The position numbers and the translations under genes were made by a program. Positions 8,480-19,255 of a stretch of DNA of 35,343 nucleotides are shown here, piece by piece. The notes under the pieces are model-generated. The model ran no database searches, was not told the origin of the DNA, and was given only the letters and a program-made list of their open reading frames with translations. Origin of the DNA: Candidatus Sumerlaeota bacterium (lineage in GTDB: Bacteria; UBP6; UBA1177); assembly GCA_007132725.1 (NCBI GenBank), contig SLOD01000125.1, forward strand, positions 1 to 35,343, given 5' to 3'. Position 1 is the first letter of the stretch, and every line of letters starts with the position of its first letter.

Positions 8480-9859
8480 ATGCTTGAGAGCTTTGACAAC
8501 TATCAGTTATTATCAAAGATAGCTACAGGGGGAATGGCAGAAATATTTCTTGCCAAACACAAAAACTCTCCTGTAAATTCAATGCCGATAGCTATCAAGA
8601 AAATACTGAAACAGTACAGTTCCAATACGAAACTTGTTAAAATGTTTCTTTCCGAAGCAAGGATCATATGTAATATAAATCATGATAATATTGTTAAAAT
8701 CTATGATTTCGGGAAATATGAAGAACAGTATTTCATAGCAATGGAATATGTCTTCGGTCAAAATCTGGGACTTCTTTTAAATAAACTGCAGGAAAAGGGA
8801 AAGACTCTTCCTGTAAATCTTGTTTTAGAAATTGCGATTTCGGTACTGAACGCCCTGGATCATGCCCACAATACAAAAGACAAGAACGGTCTTTTTTTAA
8901 ATGTTGTACATCTTGATATGAATCCAAACAATATCCTTCTTTCCTATGATGGAAAAATAAAAGTTGTTGACTTTGGGATAGCAAGTGCCAATTACACAAG
9001 AAAAATAAAAGATACTCTTCAGAACATACAGGGAACTTATGGATACCTCTCTCCGGAGCAATGTCTTGAAAAAAATGTAGATAGAAGGAGTGATATTTTT
9101 TCTCTGGGAGTAATTCTGTATGAAATGATGACAAACGCACCCCTTTACAAACATCTTGAAAATGATGCGGCTGTTCTCAATGCCATACTGAACAAACCTA
9201 TAACGGAAATAGAAGATCTGGTTCCCGGTATTGATACAAGGTTAGCTGATATCATAATGAGATCTTTGAGTAAAGATCCCGACCAGAGGTATGATACTGC
9301 CGCAGAAATGAAAGAAGATTTGCAGTCGGTATATAATTCACTTGAATTTAATCCTGAAGCAGATACTTTGCCGCAACTTCTTAAAAAAATATTTCCGTCT
9401 CACTATATAAAGATGACAAAAATTCTCGAAAGGGCTCAGACGGAATATCTTATGGACGAACTATTCAAGGATATAGGCGATTTAGAGGAGCTTGACCTTA
9501 AAGAAAAGATGCGGATAAAAAAAGAAGAGGATGAGAAGAAAAAATACAGCAAACAAATTTCAACGCCCATGGTGCTTGGAGGAGCAGTTCTACTTTCGAT
9601 AGTTATTTTGGCTATGATGGCTTTATTTTCAATGAAACCGGAAGTTAAAATGGAGCAGGTCTCTATTTTCTCACATCCATCCGGAGCTGAAATTTTTATA
9701 AACGGGGTCGAAACAGGAAAAACAACTCCCTCTCAGATACAACTTGAATCAGGAAGGACATATGTTATCGAATTTAAAAAGGATGATTATATTGGCGGGA
9801 TGAATTTTGTTCCCTCGGAAAGAAATCGTGAAGTAAGAATGAAATTGAAACAGAGATAA
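8480..9859 (+). CDS. Membrane Ser/Thr protein kinase with C-terminal PEGA domain
   Basis: The N-terminal 280 residues form a Hanks-type kinase: glycine loop IATGGMAEI (14-22), ATP-binding Lys40 in AIKK, helix-C Glu59, catalytic loop HLDMNPNN (His144, Asp146, Asn151), Asp164-Phe-Gly and a YLSPEQ activation-segment end. The catalytic Asp is preceded by Leu, not Arg, so this is a non-RD kinase and may not need activation-loop phosphorylation. A charged linker leads to one membrane span near residues 362-384 and then a PEGA domain (SIFSHPSGAEIFINGVETGK and on to the end) that would lie outside the cytoplasmic membrane. Total length is 459. It should phosphorylate cytoplasmic targets; the FHA protein encoded upstream is an obvious candidate reader. 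Confidence 0.95.
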   Translation: MLESFDNYQLLSKIATGGMAEIFLAKHKNSPVNSMPIAIKKILKQYSSNTKLVKMFLSEARIICNINHDNIVKIYDFGKYEEQYFIAMEYVFGQNLGLLLNKLQEKGKTLPVNLVLEIAISVLNALDHAHNTKDKNGLFLNVVHLDMNPNNILLSYDGKIKVVDFGIASANYTRKIKDTLQNIQGTYGYLSPEQCLEKNVDRRSDIFSLGVILYEMMTNAPLYKHLENDAAVLNAILNKPITEIEDLVPGIDTRLADIIMRSLSKDPDQRYDTAAEMKEDLQSVYNSLEFNPEADTLPQLLKKIFPSHYIKMTKILERAQTEYLMDELFKDIGDLEELDLKEKMRIKKEEDEKKKYSKQISTPMVLGGAVLLSIVILAMMALFSMKPEVKMEQVSIFSHPSGAEIFINGVETGKTTPSQIQLESGRTYVIEFKKDDYIGGMNFVPSERNREVRMKLKQR

Positions 9860-9876
9860 CATCAAGATTTACCGAA

Positions 9877-10695
9877 ATGAAAAAAAATATTGTTTTTTAT
9901 GCAAGAAAAGACGGGTCATATAATCCCAAGCTTCATAAAGTTAAAGAAATAATGACAAATGCAGCAAAAAGATGTCTTGTCAATATATGTGAATATCCGG
10001 ATGTGCCTGAAAAATTTGAACTTATAGTTGCCGCAGGAGGGGATGGGACATTTCTGGAGGCTTCTCATGTTGCTGTGAAACATAATGTTCCGATTGCGGG
10101 AATAAATATTGGTCAGTTAGGATTTCTTGCTGAAATAAACCCCGAAGAATGGAGAATTATTGATTCTATTTTTCACGGAAAATTTTCTGTTACAGAAAGA
10201 ATGATGATAGATGTCAAGGCTGTAAGAGAAAAAGAAGTCTTTTTTGATAAAAGAGCTTTAAATGAAACTGTCATCCACAGAGATCTGAGTGTTCCGATGC
10301 TCTTGTTATCGCTGAAATACGAAGAAGAGGAATTGCCTGAATATAAAGCCGACGGAGTTATTGTAGCAACTCCGACTGGCTCTACTGCCTACAATCTTTC
10401 TTTTAACGGGCCTATAATTTATCCTACAGAAGAGTCTTTCGTTATAAACGCAATGGCTCCGCATGCTTTAACTCACAGACCTATTGTGCTTCCATCCAAT
10501 AAAGATCTCAGCATAACGATAAAAGATTGTGACAAGGGGATCTTGAGCTGTGACGGGAAACATTCTGTAGAGATTAAAAAAGGCGATATAATCAAAATAA
10601 AAATGAGTGATGAAAAACTGAAATATATTGCTAATCCCGATAGAACTTTTTTCAGTATACTCTCTGAAAAACTTCACCTGGGAAAAAGGATGTAA
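9877..10695 (+). CDS. nadK: NAD kinase
   Basis: This 272-residue enzyme phosphorylates NAD to NADP in the cytoplasm. The family motif GGDGT is at residues 54-58 (AAGGDGTFLEA), followed by the NE-containing segment LNETVIHRD and the conserved VATPTGSTAYNLSFNGPI strand-turn. It is somewhat shorter than the E. coli enzyme (292 residues), mainly because of a short N-terminus. It lies 17 bases after the kinase gene and 9 bases before a 2H phosphoesterase gene, and probably belongs to the same transcript. A housekeeping role is likely whatever the function of its neighbours. Confidence 0.95.
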   Translation: MKKNIVFYARKDGSYNPKLHKVKEIMTNAAKRCLVNICEYPDVPEKFELIVAAGGDGTFLEASHVAVKHNVPIAGINIGQLGFLAEINPEEWRIIDSIFHGKFSVTERMMIDVKAVREKEVFFDKRALNETVIHRDLSVPMLLLSLKYEEEELPEYKADGVIVATPTGSTAYNLSFNGPIIYPTEESFVINAMAPHALTHRPIVLPSNKDLSITIKDCDKGILSCDGKHSVEIKKGDIIKIKMSDEKLKYIANPDRTFFSILSEKLHLGKRM

Positions 10696-10704
10696 CCTGA
10701 AATT

Positions 10705-11244
10705 ATGAAAACTCTTGCTTTTTTGGGCTTTTTCAATAGTGAAGCTGCTGATTTTGTAGCAAACATCAGAAAAACTATAGGGCTGGAAAAGGAAAACATT
10801 CATGATATCCCTCATATAACTTTTGCCATAACCGGGAACCTCCCTTTTGAAAGGGCGGAAACTTTTTCCCATAAACTCCTTGATGCCCATAGTCTGCTTC
10901 TTCTTGAGTTTTCAAGCATCGGTTACTTTCCTGAATCCGGGACATTTTTTTTAGGTGTAACATCATCTGTTGAACTACTCCGTTTCCACAATGAGATAGT
11001 GACCTTTATAACAGATGGCGGATACAGCATATCTCCACATTATCTTCCCGGGAGATGGGTTCCTCATTGCTCGATTGTATCCGGAGATACAGGAAAATTT
11101 TTTAACGATCAAGCTTTAAAAAAAACGACCCTCCCTTATCCTGCAAGAATTGAAAAGCTTTCTGTCACAGAGTTGGATCATACTCTCGGAGAGATGACTC
11201 ACAGAGTGGATCTGAGTCAAAATACCGATCCGGATGATAACTGA
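10705..11244 (+). CDS. 2H phosphoesterase (LigT/2'-5' RNA ligase-like)
   Basis: This 179-residue protein has the two His-x-Thr/Ser motifs that define the 2H phosphoesterase superfamily: His37-x-Thr39 in PHITFAI and His121-x-Ser123 in VPHCSIVSG. Spacing and overall length fit LigT-like proteins, which act on 2',5'- or cyclic phosphodiesters of RNA or nucleotides. The natural substrate cannot be named from the sequence. The last 80 bases overlap, tail to tail, the end of the ComEC-like gene on the other strand. Confidence 0.8.
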   Translation: MKTLAFLGFFNSEAADFVANIRKTIGLEKENIHDIPHITFAITGNLPFERAETFSHKLLDAHSLLLLEFSSIGYFPESGTFFLGVTSSVELLRFHNEIVTFITDGGYSISPHYLPGRWVPHCSIVSGDTGKFFNDQALKKTTLPYPARIEKLSVTELDHTLGEMTHRVDLSQNTDPDDN

Positions 11245-12700
11245 TAAAAGCGGTATTTTTAAACCGCATCTTTTTTCTAAGCTTTCTTTTGGCTTCTTCA
11301 GGAAATTCCTGTCCAGAAGTGATTGACTTAACTCTATTTATCCCGCACTCAGATGCAGCTCTTTCCATCCTTTGATAAAATCTTACAGTTGTTCCCGGAT
11401 TGTTTCTTTCCGGTTCAAAAAATATTTTTCCTGAAGAATCGGAAAAAACTATACATTGTGCTCTGCCATAAAGGTTCTGCGGAACAACAACTTTGAAGCG
11501 GGCAGGCTGGAAAGAAAAAAGAAATGGAATTAAAAATAGAAGATTACATGTGATAAAGAAATTTTTTCTGTTGCCTGCAGTATTAAGTGCCATGAAAAAT
11601 GAAAAGACAAAAAGCATCTTTACATAAACCGGAGGGGAAACAAGCGGCAACATCATTCTTGAAGCAAACTCATTAAATGAGTCAATATAAAAAACAACCG
11701 GGGAAATTACTATATCTGCAATTCTTAAAAACATTAAAGAAATATCAGGGGAAAAGGCAGAAAATTGAGCCAGAGAAACAAAAGGAACTGAAAGAGAAAC
11801 CAGAGGAATAACAAAAACATTTACGACCGGTGATGCAAGAGGGAAAGTGCCGGTAAGGTCAGTACTGACAGGAAGTAGTATATAGTTCACAATGATAGAT
11901 ACCGAAACGATTTTAATTATATATGAACCGGGCAGTCTGTTCCATACATGGAGAACTGTAGCAACACAGAGTGCACTCATGACAAAGCTTATGCTTCCCA
12001 AACTTTTAGGAATAGAAACAGATACAAAAACAAGCGAATAAAAATAAAGGATCAGAGGGGATGGTCTTTTACCTGAAGAATATACAGTGTCGTAAGCAAG
12101 GATAAAAATAAGTGCCCTTAATGTAGGAATAGAACCTCCAGTAATATAAAAATAGTAATATGAAACCATCCATTTAACTGCTAAAGCTGAATGACTTCCT
12201 ACAGATGGACGGACAGGAACAAACAAAAGCAAAAAAGTAAAGACAATATTGATGATCATTATCATTATGCCGGTGTGGAAAGCAGATATCGCAACCAGAT
12301 GCATTGTTCCGGTAACTATAAGACTTTCTCTGAAACTTTCAGAAAACTCTCTTTCTCCCAAAGCCAATGCTTTTATAAACTGTCTATTGTTTAGAAAAGA
12401 AATAGAGTGAGTCAGTTTTTCCCGTTGTTCCACAATAAAACCGGGTGCTCTGATATCTCTGAAGGATTCATTTTCAGTGACTGAATCTCTATGTTTGATT
12501 GCTTGGCCTGAAAAGAGAAGAAAAAATGCAAACAGTATAAAGACCCTTTTTTCAGCCATATTTTTGTAAAGATACAGAAAGGGAAAAAGTATAGACCCCA
12601 AAAACATTGCAAAAACAGGGGGCAAGAAATATCCTGAAAAAAACATTGCCGGAATCACGACTTCTAATTTGTAAAAATTTTTATCTAACAAAAATTTCAT
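11165..12700 (-). CDS. ComEC/Rec2-like competence-channel protein without nuclease domain
   Basis: This 511-residue polytopic membrane protein carries the ComEC competence-domain signature GTMHLVAISAFHTGIM (usual form HLLAVSGLHVGI), preceded by the ALALGERE segment and followed by about eight hydrophobic helices, including TGGSIPTLRALIFI. ComEC moves single-stranded DNA across the inner membrane. The N-terminal soluble domain seen in long ComEC proteins is reduced to a few dozen residues, and the C-terminal metallo-beta-lactamase-like nuclease domain is not recognisable: the final ~110 residues (from RFKVVVPQNL) have no HxHxDH motif. The start at ATG 12700 has no Shine-Dalgarno. The 3' end overlaps the gene on the other strand by 80 bases. 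Confidence 0.82.
   Translation of the reverse strand: MKFLLDKNFYKLEVVIPAMFFSGYFLPPVFAMFLGSILFPFLYLYKNMAEKRVFILFAFFLLFSGQAIKHRDSVTENESFRDIRAPGFIVEQREKLTHSISFLNNRQFIKALALGEREFSESFRESLIVTGTMHLVAISAFHTGIMIMIINIVFTFLLLFVPVRPSVGSHSALAVKWMVSYYYFYITGGSIPTLRALIFILAYDTVYSSGKRPSPLILYFYSLVFVSVSIPKSLGSISFVMSALCVATVLHVWNRLPGSYIIKIVSVSIIVNYILLPVSTDLTGTFPLASPVVNVFVIPLVSLSVPFVSLAQFSAFSPDISLMFLRIADIVISPVVFYIDSFNEFASRMMLPLVSPPVYVKMLFVFSFFMALNTAGNRKNFFITCNLLFLIPFLFSFQPARFKVVVPQNLYGRAQCIVFSDSSGKIFFEPERNNPGTTVRFYQRMERAASECGINRVKSITSGQEFPEEAKRKLRKKMRFKNTAFISYHPDRYFDSDPLCESSLREYDPTL
11250..11277 (+). terminator. Possible intrinsic terminator of the first operon
   Basis: GCGGT (11250-11254) can pair with ACCGC (11263-11267) across an 8-base AT loop, followed by ATC and six T residues (11271-11276). 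The stem is only 5 bp, so it is modest. It sits 5 bases after the stop of the 2H phosphoesterase gene and lies inside the antisense coding sequence of the ComEC-like gene. Confidence 0.5.
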
Positions 12701-12707
12701 AGGATTG

Positions 12708-12735
12708 ATAATAGCCGCATATTATCTAATGTCAA
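12708..12735 (-). promoter_or_regulatory. Strong promoter predicting a leaderless comEC-like mRNA
   Basis: On the minus strand, a perfect TTGACA (12730-12735) is separated by 16 bases from TATTAT (12708-12713). Only seven bases lie between the -10 box and the ATG at 12700, so the expected transcription start falls on or beside the start codon. No ribosome binding site is visible, which agrees with a leaderless transcript. Confidence 0.6.
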
Positions 12736-12791
12736 CTAAAAGCAGGGGGGTGCCGAAAATGAGATAACTTTGCCTCTTTTTACAGAAATCC

Positions 12792-12820
12792 TTGCAATTA
12801 GTGTATCTATAATATATAAA
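12792..12820 (+). promoter_or_regulatory. Predicted promoter of lepA
   Basis: TTGCAA (12792-12797) and TATAAA (12815-12820) are spaced by 17 bases. A TATAAT at 12808-12813 lies inside the spacer and might serve as an alternative -10. The start would be near 12827, giving a leader of about 50 bases to the preferred ATG at 12877. It is divergent from the comEC-like promoter in the same ~150-base gap. Confidence 0.5.
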
Positions 12821-12876
12821 GCATCGCCTTTGTTTTTTTACTGTATGAACAAGTGGCGCTTGAGGTTGCACTGTTT

Positions 12877-14682
12877 ATGGAACATGTTAAGCATATAAGA
12901 AATTTTTCGATCATTGCACATATTGACCATGGGAAGTCAACTCTTGCCGACAGACTCCTTGACCTCACAGGCTCTCTATCTGACAGAGAAAAAAAAGAAC
13001 AGTTCCTTGATGATATGGAGCTTGAAAAGGAAAGAGGGATTACCATAAAAGCCCGTTCAGTAACCATAACACATGTTTATAACGGGGAAAAGTATCAACT
13101 TAACCTTATAGATACACCTGGACATGTAGATTTCAGCTATGAAGTAAGCAGAGCTCTTACAAGTTGTGAGGGTGCTCTTCTTGTTGTTGATGCTACGCAG
13201 GGTGTGGAAGCACAGACTCTGGCAAATGTCTACATGGCAATAGAAAGTAATCTTGAAATAATTCCGGTCATCAATAAAATCGATCTTCCAAGTGCCGACA
13301 TAGATAAAACAAGAGAGGAAATAGAAGATGTCATAGGTATAGACGCGGAAAATGCTCTTCTTGTTTCAGCGAAAACAGGGGAAGGGGTGGACAAGCTGCT
13401 TGACAGGATCGTAACCGACATTCCTGCACCCCTGTATGATCCTCAGGAAAAAACCAGAGCACTGGTGTTTGACAGTTGGTTTGACCCTTATCTCGGTGTT
13501 AGGATGCTTACAAGAGTTTTTAACGGTTCAATAAAACATGGGGAAATGATATATCTGATGCAGTCCAAAGCAGCTTACGAAGTGCTTGACATATCAAGAT
13601 ACACACCTTTTTTGAAAAAAGTCAATGAGGTTCAGACTGGAGAAGTTGCCGTGCTGTCTGCCGGAATAAAGACGATCCATGAGGTGAAGATAGGGGAGAC
13701 TATAACTCTGGACCAAAACAGGGCAGTTAATCCTTTGCCAGGATTTAAGCCAATGAAACAGATGGTTTTCTGCGGTATATTCCCTGTAGAAACATCCAAG
13801 TATGAAGAGTTGAAAAAAGCTATTGAAAAACTGGCCCTTAACGATTCCAGTTTTTCTTTCGATCCTGAAACATCAAGTGCTCTCGGATTTGGGTTCAGAT
13901 GTGGATTCCTCGGGATGCTTCACCTTGAAATTATAAAAGAACGGCTGGAAAGAGAATTCGAACTTGAGTTGATAACTACTGCGCCGAGCGTATCTTATAA
14001 AGTTGTAACGCTTTCGGGGGATGAACTTTTTGTCCAAAACCCTGATAAACTTCCTAAAACTCAATTCATTGACAATATACAGGAACCGTTTGTCCGGGCA
14101 TCAATATTCACACATGCCGCATATATAGGAGGTCTGGTTAAACTCTGTCTTGAAAAAAGAGGAAAGCAGACTAATATGATATATCATTCCACTGATAGAG
14201 TAACTCTCGAGTATGTTATTCCATTAGGGGAAATAGTTTATGATTTTTACGATAAATTAAAATCAATATCAAAAGGCTTTGCATCTCTTGATTATGAATT
14301 TACAGATTACCGGAGGTCTGATCTGGTAAAAATGGATATACTCATAAACGGTGATCCGGTAGATGCTTTGTCTGTTATCGTACACAAGGAAAAAGCTTAT
14401 TATATAGGGCGGGCTCTTGTCCAGAAAATGAGGAAAGTAATACCCCGGCAAATGTATGATGTTGCTATACAGGCAGCAATAGGTTCAAGAGTGCTTTCAA
14501 GAGAAACGGTGAAGGCATACAGAAAAGATGTTACGGCAAAATGTTATGGCGGGGATGTTTCCAGAAAAAGGAAGCTTCTTGAAAAACAGAAAGAAGGGAA
14601 AAAAAGGATGAAACAGCTTGGAAATGTTGAAATTCCTCAGGAAGCATTTCTTGCCGTACTTGATACAGCAGAAGACGGATAG
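12877..14682 (+). CDS. lepA: Elongation factor 4 (LepA), ribosome-associated GTPase
   Basis: This is a full-length LepA (601 residues), a translational GTPase that binds the ribosome and affects translocation and ribosome assembly. It has the G1 motif HIDHGKSTLADRLL, the G3 motif DTPGHVDFSYEVSRAL, the G4 motif NKIDLPSAD, and the LepA-specific C-terminus (RKDVTAKCYGGDVSRKRKLL, then GNVEIPQEAFLAVL). I place the start at ATG 12877, because a GAGG lies about 11 bases upstream and the family begins with a short leader before IRNFSIIAHIDHG. An in-frame GTG at 12853 would add eight residues and has no Shine-Dalgarno. Confidence 0.97.
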   Translation: MEHVKHIRNFSIIAHIDHGKSTLADRLLDLTGSLSDREKKEQFLDDMELEKERGITIKARSVTITHVYNGEKYQLNLIDTPGHVDFSYEVSRALTSCEGALLVVDATQGVEAQTLANVYMAIESNLEIIPVINKIDLPSADIDKTREEIEDVIGIDAENALLVSAKTGEGVDKLLDRIVTDIPAPLYDPQEKTRALVFDSWFDPYLGVRMLTRVFNGSIKHGEMIYLMQSKAAYEVLDISRYTPFLKKVNEVQTGEVAVLSAGIKTIHEVKIGETITLDQNRAVNPLPGFKPMKQMVFCGIFPVETSKYEELKKAIEKLALNDSSFSFDPETSSALGFGFRCGFLGMLHLEIIKERLEREFELELITTAPSVSYKVVTLSGDELFVQNPDKLPKTQFIDNIQEPFVRASIFTHAAYIGGLVKLCLEKRGKQTNMIYHSTDRVTLEYVIPLGEIVYDFYDKLKSISKGFASLDYEFTDYRRSDLVKMDILINGDPVDALSVIVHKEKAYYIGRALVQKMRKVIPRQMYDVAIQAAIGSRVLSRETVKAYRKDVTAKCYGGDVSRKRKLLEKQKEGKKRMKQLGNVEIPQEAFLAVLDTAEDG

Positions 14683-14736
14683 TGCAGTTATGAATAAAGA
14701 GATGGGTTTCGAATATAAAAAATGGTTTATAAAAAC

Positions 14737-17323
<2,587 letters not shown>

Positions 17324-17349
<26 letters not shown>

Positions 17350-17785
17350 TTTAACAGCAAAAGGAAAAAAGTTTGCTGTGATCGTTTCACGATTTAACAG
17401 TTTTATAAGTGAATCTCTTTTAACCGGAGCTTTAGACTGTCTTGAAAGACATGAAGCTGAAGACATTGAAATCATTAAAGTTCCCGGTTCTTTCGAGATA
17501 CCTTTTGCAGCAAAAAAAGCAGCCATGTCAAAAAACTACGATGCTGTTATTTGTCTGGGAGTACTTATCAGAGGGAATACGCCCCATTTTGACTTTATTG
17601 CAGCAGAAACAACAAAGGGAATAGCTGCAGTATCTCTTGAATGTGATACCTACATCTCTTACGGGATCATAACCGCCGATACTGTTGAGCAGGCAATTGA
17701 AAGAGCGGGCACCAAAGCAGGCAATAAAGGCTTTGATGCTGCACTTGCCACTATTGAAATGATAAATGTAATGGAAAAAATTTGA
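17324..17785 (+). CDS. ribH: 6,7-dimethyl-8-ribityllumazine synthase
   Basis: RibH condenses the DHBP product of RibBA with the pyrimidine made from GTP, giving lumazine, the last intermediate before riboflavin. The 153-residue product has the family hallmarks [32 protein letters not shown] and [16 protein letters not shown], with the catalytic His, then AAETTKGI. Its start lies 26 bases inside ribBA, behind GGAGAG. The order ribBA-ribH-nusB is common across many bacterial phyla. Confidence 0.97.
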
Positions 17786-17794
17786 GACACAACT

Positions 17795-18250
17795 ATGGGA
17801 CTAAGAAGAAGATCCAGGGAAAAAACTCTGCAAATACTTTACAGTGTTGAATTTAATAAAACTCTTTCTTTTAAGGAAGCTGTTGATATTTACTATGAAT
17901 ATTTTAATCTTTCCGGAAAAAACTGCCCCGACAACGGAGAAAATGAGGAGTTTAACTTTATACAGTACCTTTTAGGAGAGGTTGAAAAAAATCTTTCTGA
18001 AATAGAAGCATTGATAGAAGATGCGGCTATTAACTGGAGAATTGAAAGGATCGCTCTGATAGAAAGAAATATTTTAAGAATGTCCGTAGCAGAACTAATT
18101 GACAAAGACAACGGTGTTCCTTTTAAAGCGACCATAAATGAAGCTATTGATATCGCAAAGAAATTCGGCAGCAGAGATTCGAGCTCTTTTGTCAATGGAA
18201 TAATTAACAAAGTTGCTGACATAATTGATGTGAAAAACACTAAGCTATGA
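17795..18250 (+). CDS. nusB: Transcription antitermination factor NusB
   Basis: NusB binds boxA RNA with S10 and supports antitermination of rRNA transcription. The 151-residue, all-helical product begins RRRSREKTLQILYSVEF, contains WRIERIALIERNILRMSVAEL, and ends with the family block ATINEAIDIAKKFG, SSSFVNGIINKVAD. It follows ribH by 9 bases, the usual location. Its stop overlaps the next start as ATGA. Confidence 0.95.
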   Translation: MGLRRRSREKTLQILYSVEFNKTLSFKEAVDIYYEYFNLSGKNCPDNGENEEFNFIQYLLGEVEKNLSEIEALIEDAAINWRIERIALIERNILRMSVAELIDKDNGVPFKATINEAIDIAKKFGSRDSSSFVNGIINKVADIIDVKNTKL

Positions 18251-19185
18251 AACTTAAAAAAAGAATCGTTCCTTTTACTACTGTCATTCTTTGTGATGAC
18301 AAAGACTTTAATGACCTTATTCTACAGACAGTCGAATGGTGTTCAAGCGATTCCTTCAATCCTGCCGGCAAAGCATATTTGGTCAATTGTGAGTCATATA
18401 CCATCAGTATTGTCAATAGGTTAAGAGAAAAGAAAGTGAAACCGAAAAAAGAGTTCTCCAAGCTTTCACTGATATACTTTATACTAAAGGTAAAGCCTTC
18501 TCTTTTAATCAATTTCAGTCAAAAACCGATTTACCGGCACATATTGTTTTTCTCAAGAGCAGGCCGCAAAGCCGGGTACAGAAACTTGTTTTCACTTATT
18601 TTTGCAGACATCACCTTTAAAAAAACAGAAGCCCCGATTCTTAGGGATGCCGCTCCATATTTGTTCAACAGTACAGAAAAGGATGAAAGATTCGGCTACA
18701 ACAGATCAACATCTTTCAGAGGTAAAGCATGGATAGATGAGAAAGGGACAGTTATAGTTGATGATGAAAACAACATTGAGCTGGATCTTGGAAATATCCC
18801 TGATGAACCGGCAGGGGAAATACTATGGATCCCAAGAAGAACTACAACTAAAACAGTCTGGACAGACTTTGTTGTTTTGACATATTTCGCCCAAAAAGAA
18901 AATTGTAAAATAACTGTTCAAGTAAGGAGCGAAAAAGAGTATAAAAGCATATCGACTATATTTTTCATAAAAGGGCGAAAATCAACTATGGATAAATATT
19001 TGAACTTTATCCATGCCAAAACAGTAGAAGAAATTTTAGACAGTCAGGCGGATAAGACTGATATAAACTGGATCGTTTTTTCTTTCGGGCTTACGACTGA
19101 ATACAACCGGGTGAGGGGGAAGCTTGAAAAGATCAATGGCAACAATATAAATTTAACAACCATAAAGAGGATACAAAATGGCTGA
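18247..19185 (+). CDS. Uncharacterised protein, weak GT9 (heptosyltransferase-like) resemblance
   Basis: I cannot assign this 312-residue protein with confidence. Residues about 80-115 (KPSLLINFSQKPIYRHILFF, then SRAGRKAGYRN) recall the N-terminal domain of GT9 ADP-heptose:LPS heptosyltransferases, where a DLxIdLqxs-type strand and helix are followed by a Gly-Tyr/Phe. The C-terminal half also alternates strands and helices, but the D-S-heptose type donor motif is not obvious. If related, it is divergent and perhaps not catalytic. It overlaps nusB by 4 bases; a small open frame with a good Shine-Dalgarno overlaps its last codons. Confidence 0.75.
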   Translation: MKLKKRIVPFTTVILCDDKDFNDLILQTVEWCSSDSFNPAGKAYLVNCESYTISIVNRLREKKVKPKKEFSKLSLIYFILKVKPSLLINFSQKPIYRHILFFSRAGRKAGYRNLFSLIFADITFKKTEAPILRDAAPYLFNSTEKDERFGYNRSTSFRGKAWIDEKGTVIVDDENNIELDLGNIPDEPAGEILWIPRRTTTKTVWTDFVVLTYFAQKENCKITVQVRSEKEYKSISTIFFIKGRKSTMDKYLNFIHAKTVEEILDSQADKTDINWIVFSFGLTTEYNRVRGKLEKINGNNINLTTIKRIQNG

Positions 19186-19234
19186 AAACACTGGCTTTAT
19201 TTCAGAGCAACTTCGCATAACATATATTATGTAA
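19178..19234 (+). CDS. Possible 18-residue small ORF before holB
   Basis: An ATG at 19178 is preceded by GAGG with 7-base spacing, stronger than the ribosome site of holB itself. It would encode MAENTGFISEQLRITYIM, ending 21 bases before holB. It overlaps the end of the preceding gene by 8 bases, as is usual in this operon. It could be a real small protein, a leader that couples translation to holB, the remnant of a lost gene, or chance. I know no homologue. Confidence 0.3.
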   Translation: MAENTGFISEQLRITYIM

Positions 19235-19255
19235 ACCAATGCGTGTGGAAATGGA

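Noticed and set aside
10468-10890. 140-codon antisense frame across nadK and the 2H gene
   Set aside because: Both sense genes carry conserved motifs and good spacing; the antisense frame resembles nothing known.
12853-12876. GTG start for lepA
   Set aside because: No Shine-Dalgarno; the ATG at 12877 has GAGG and gives the usual length.
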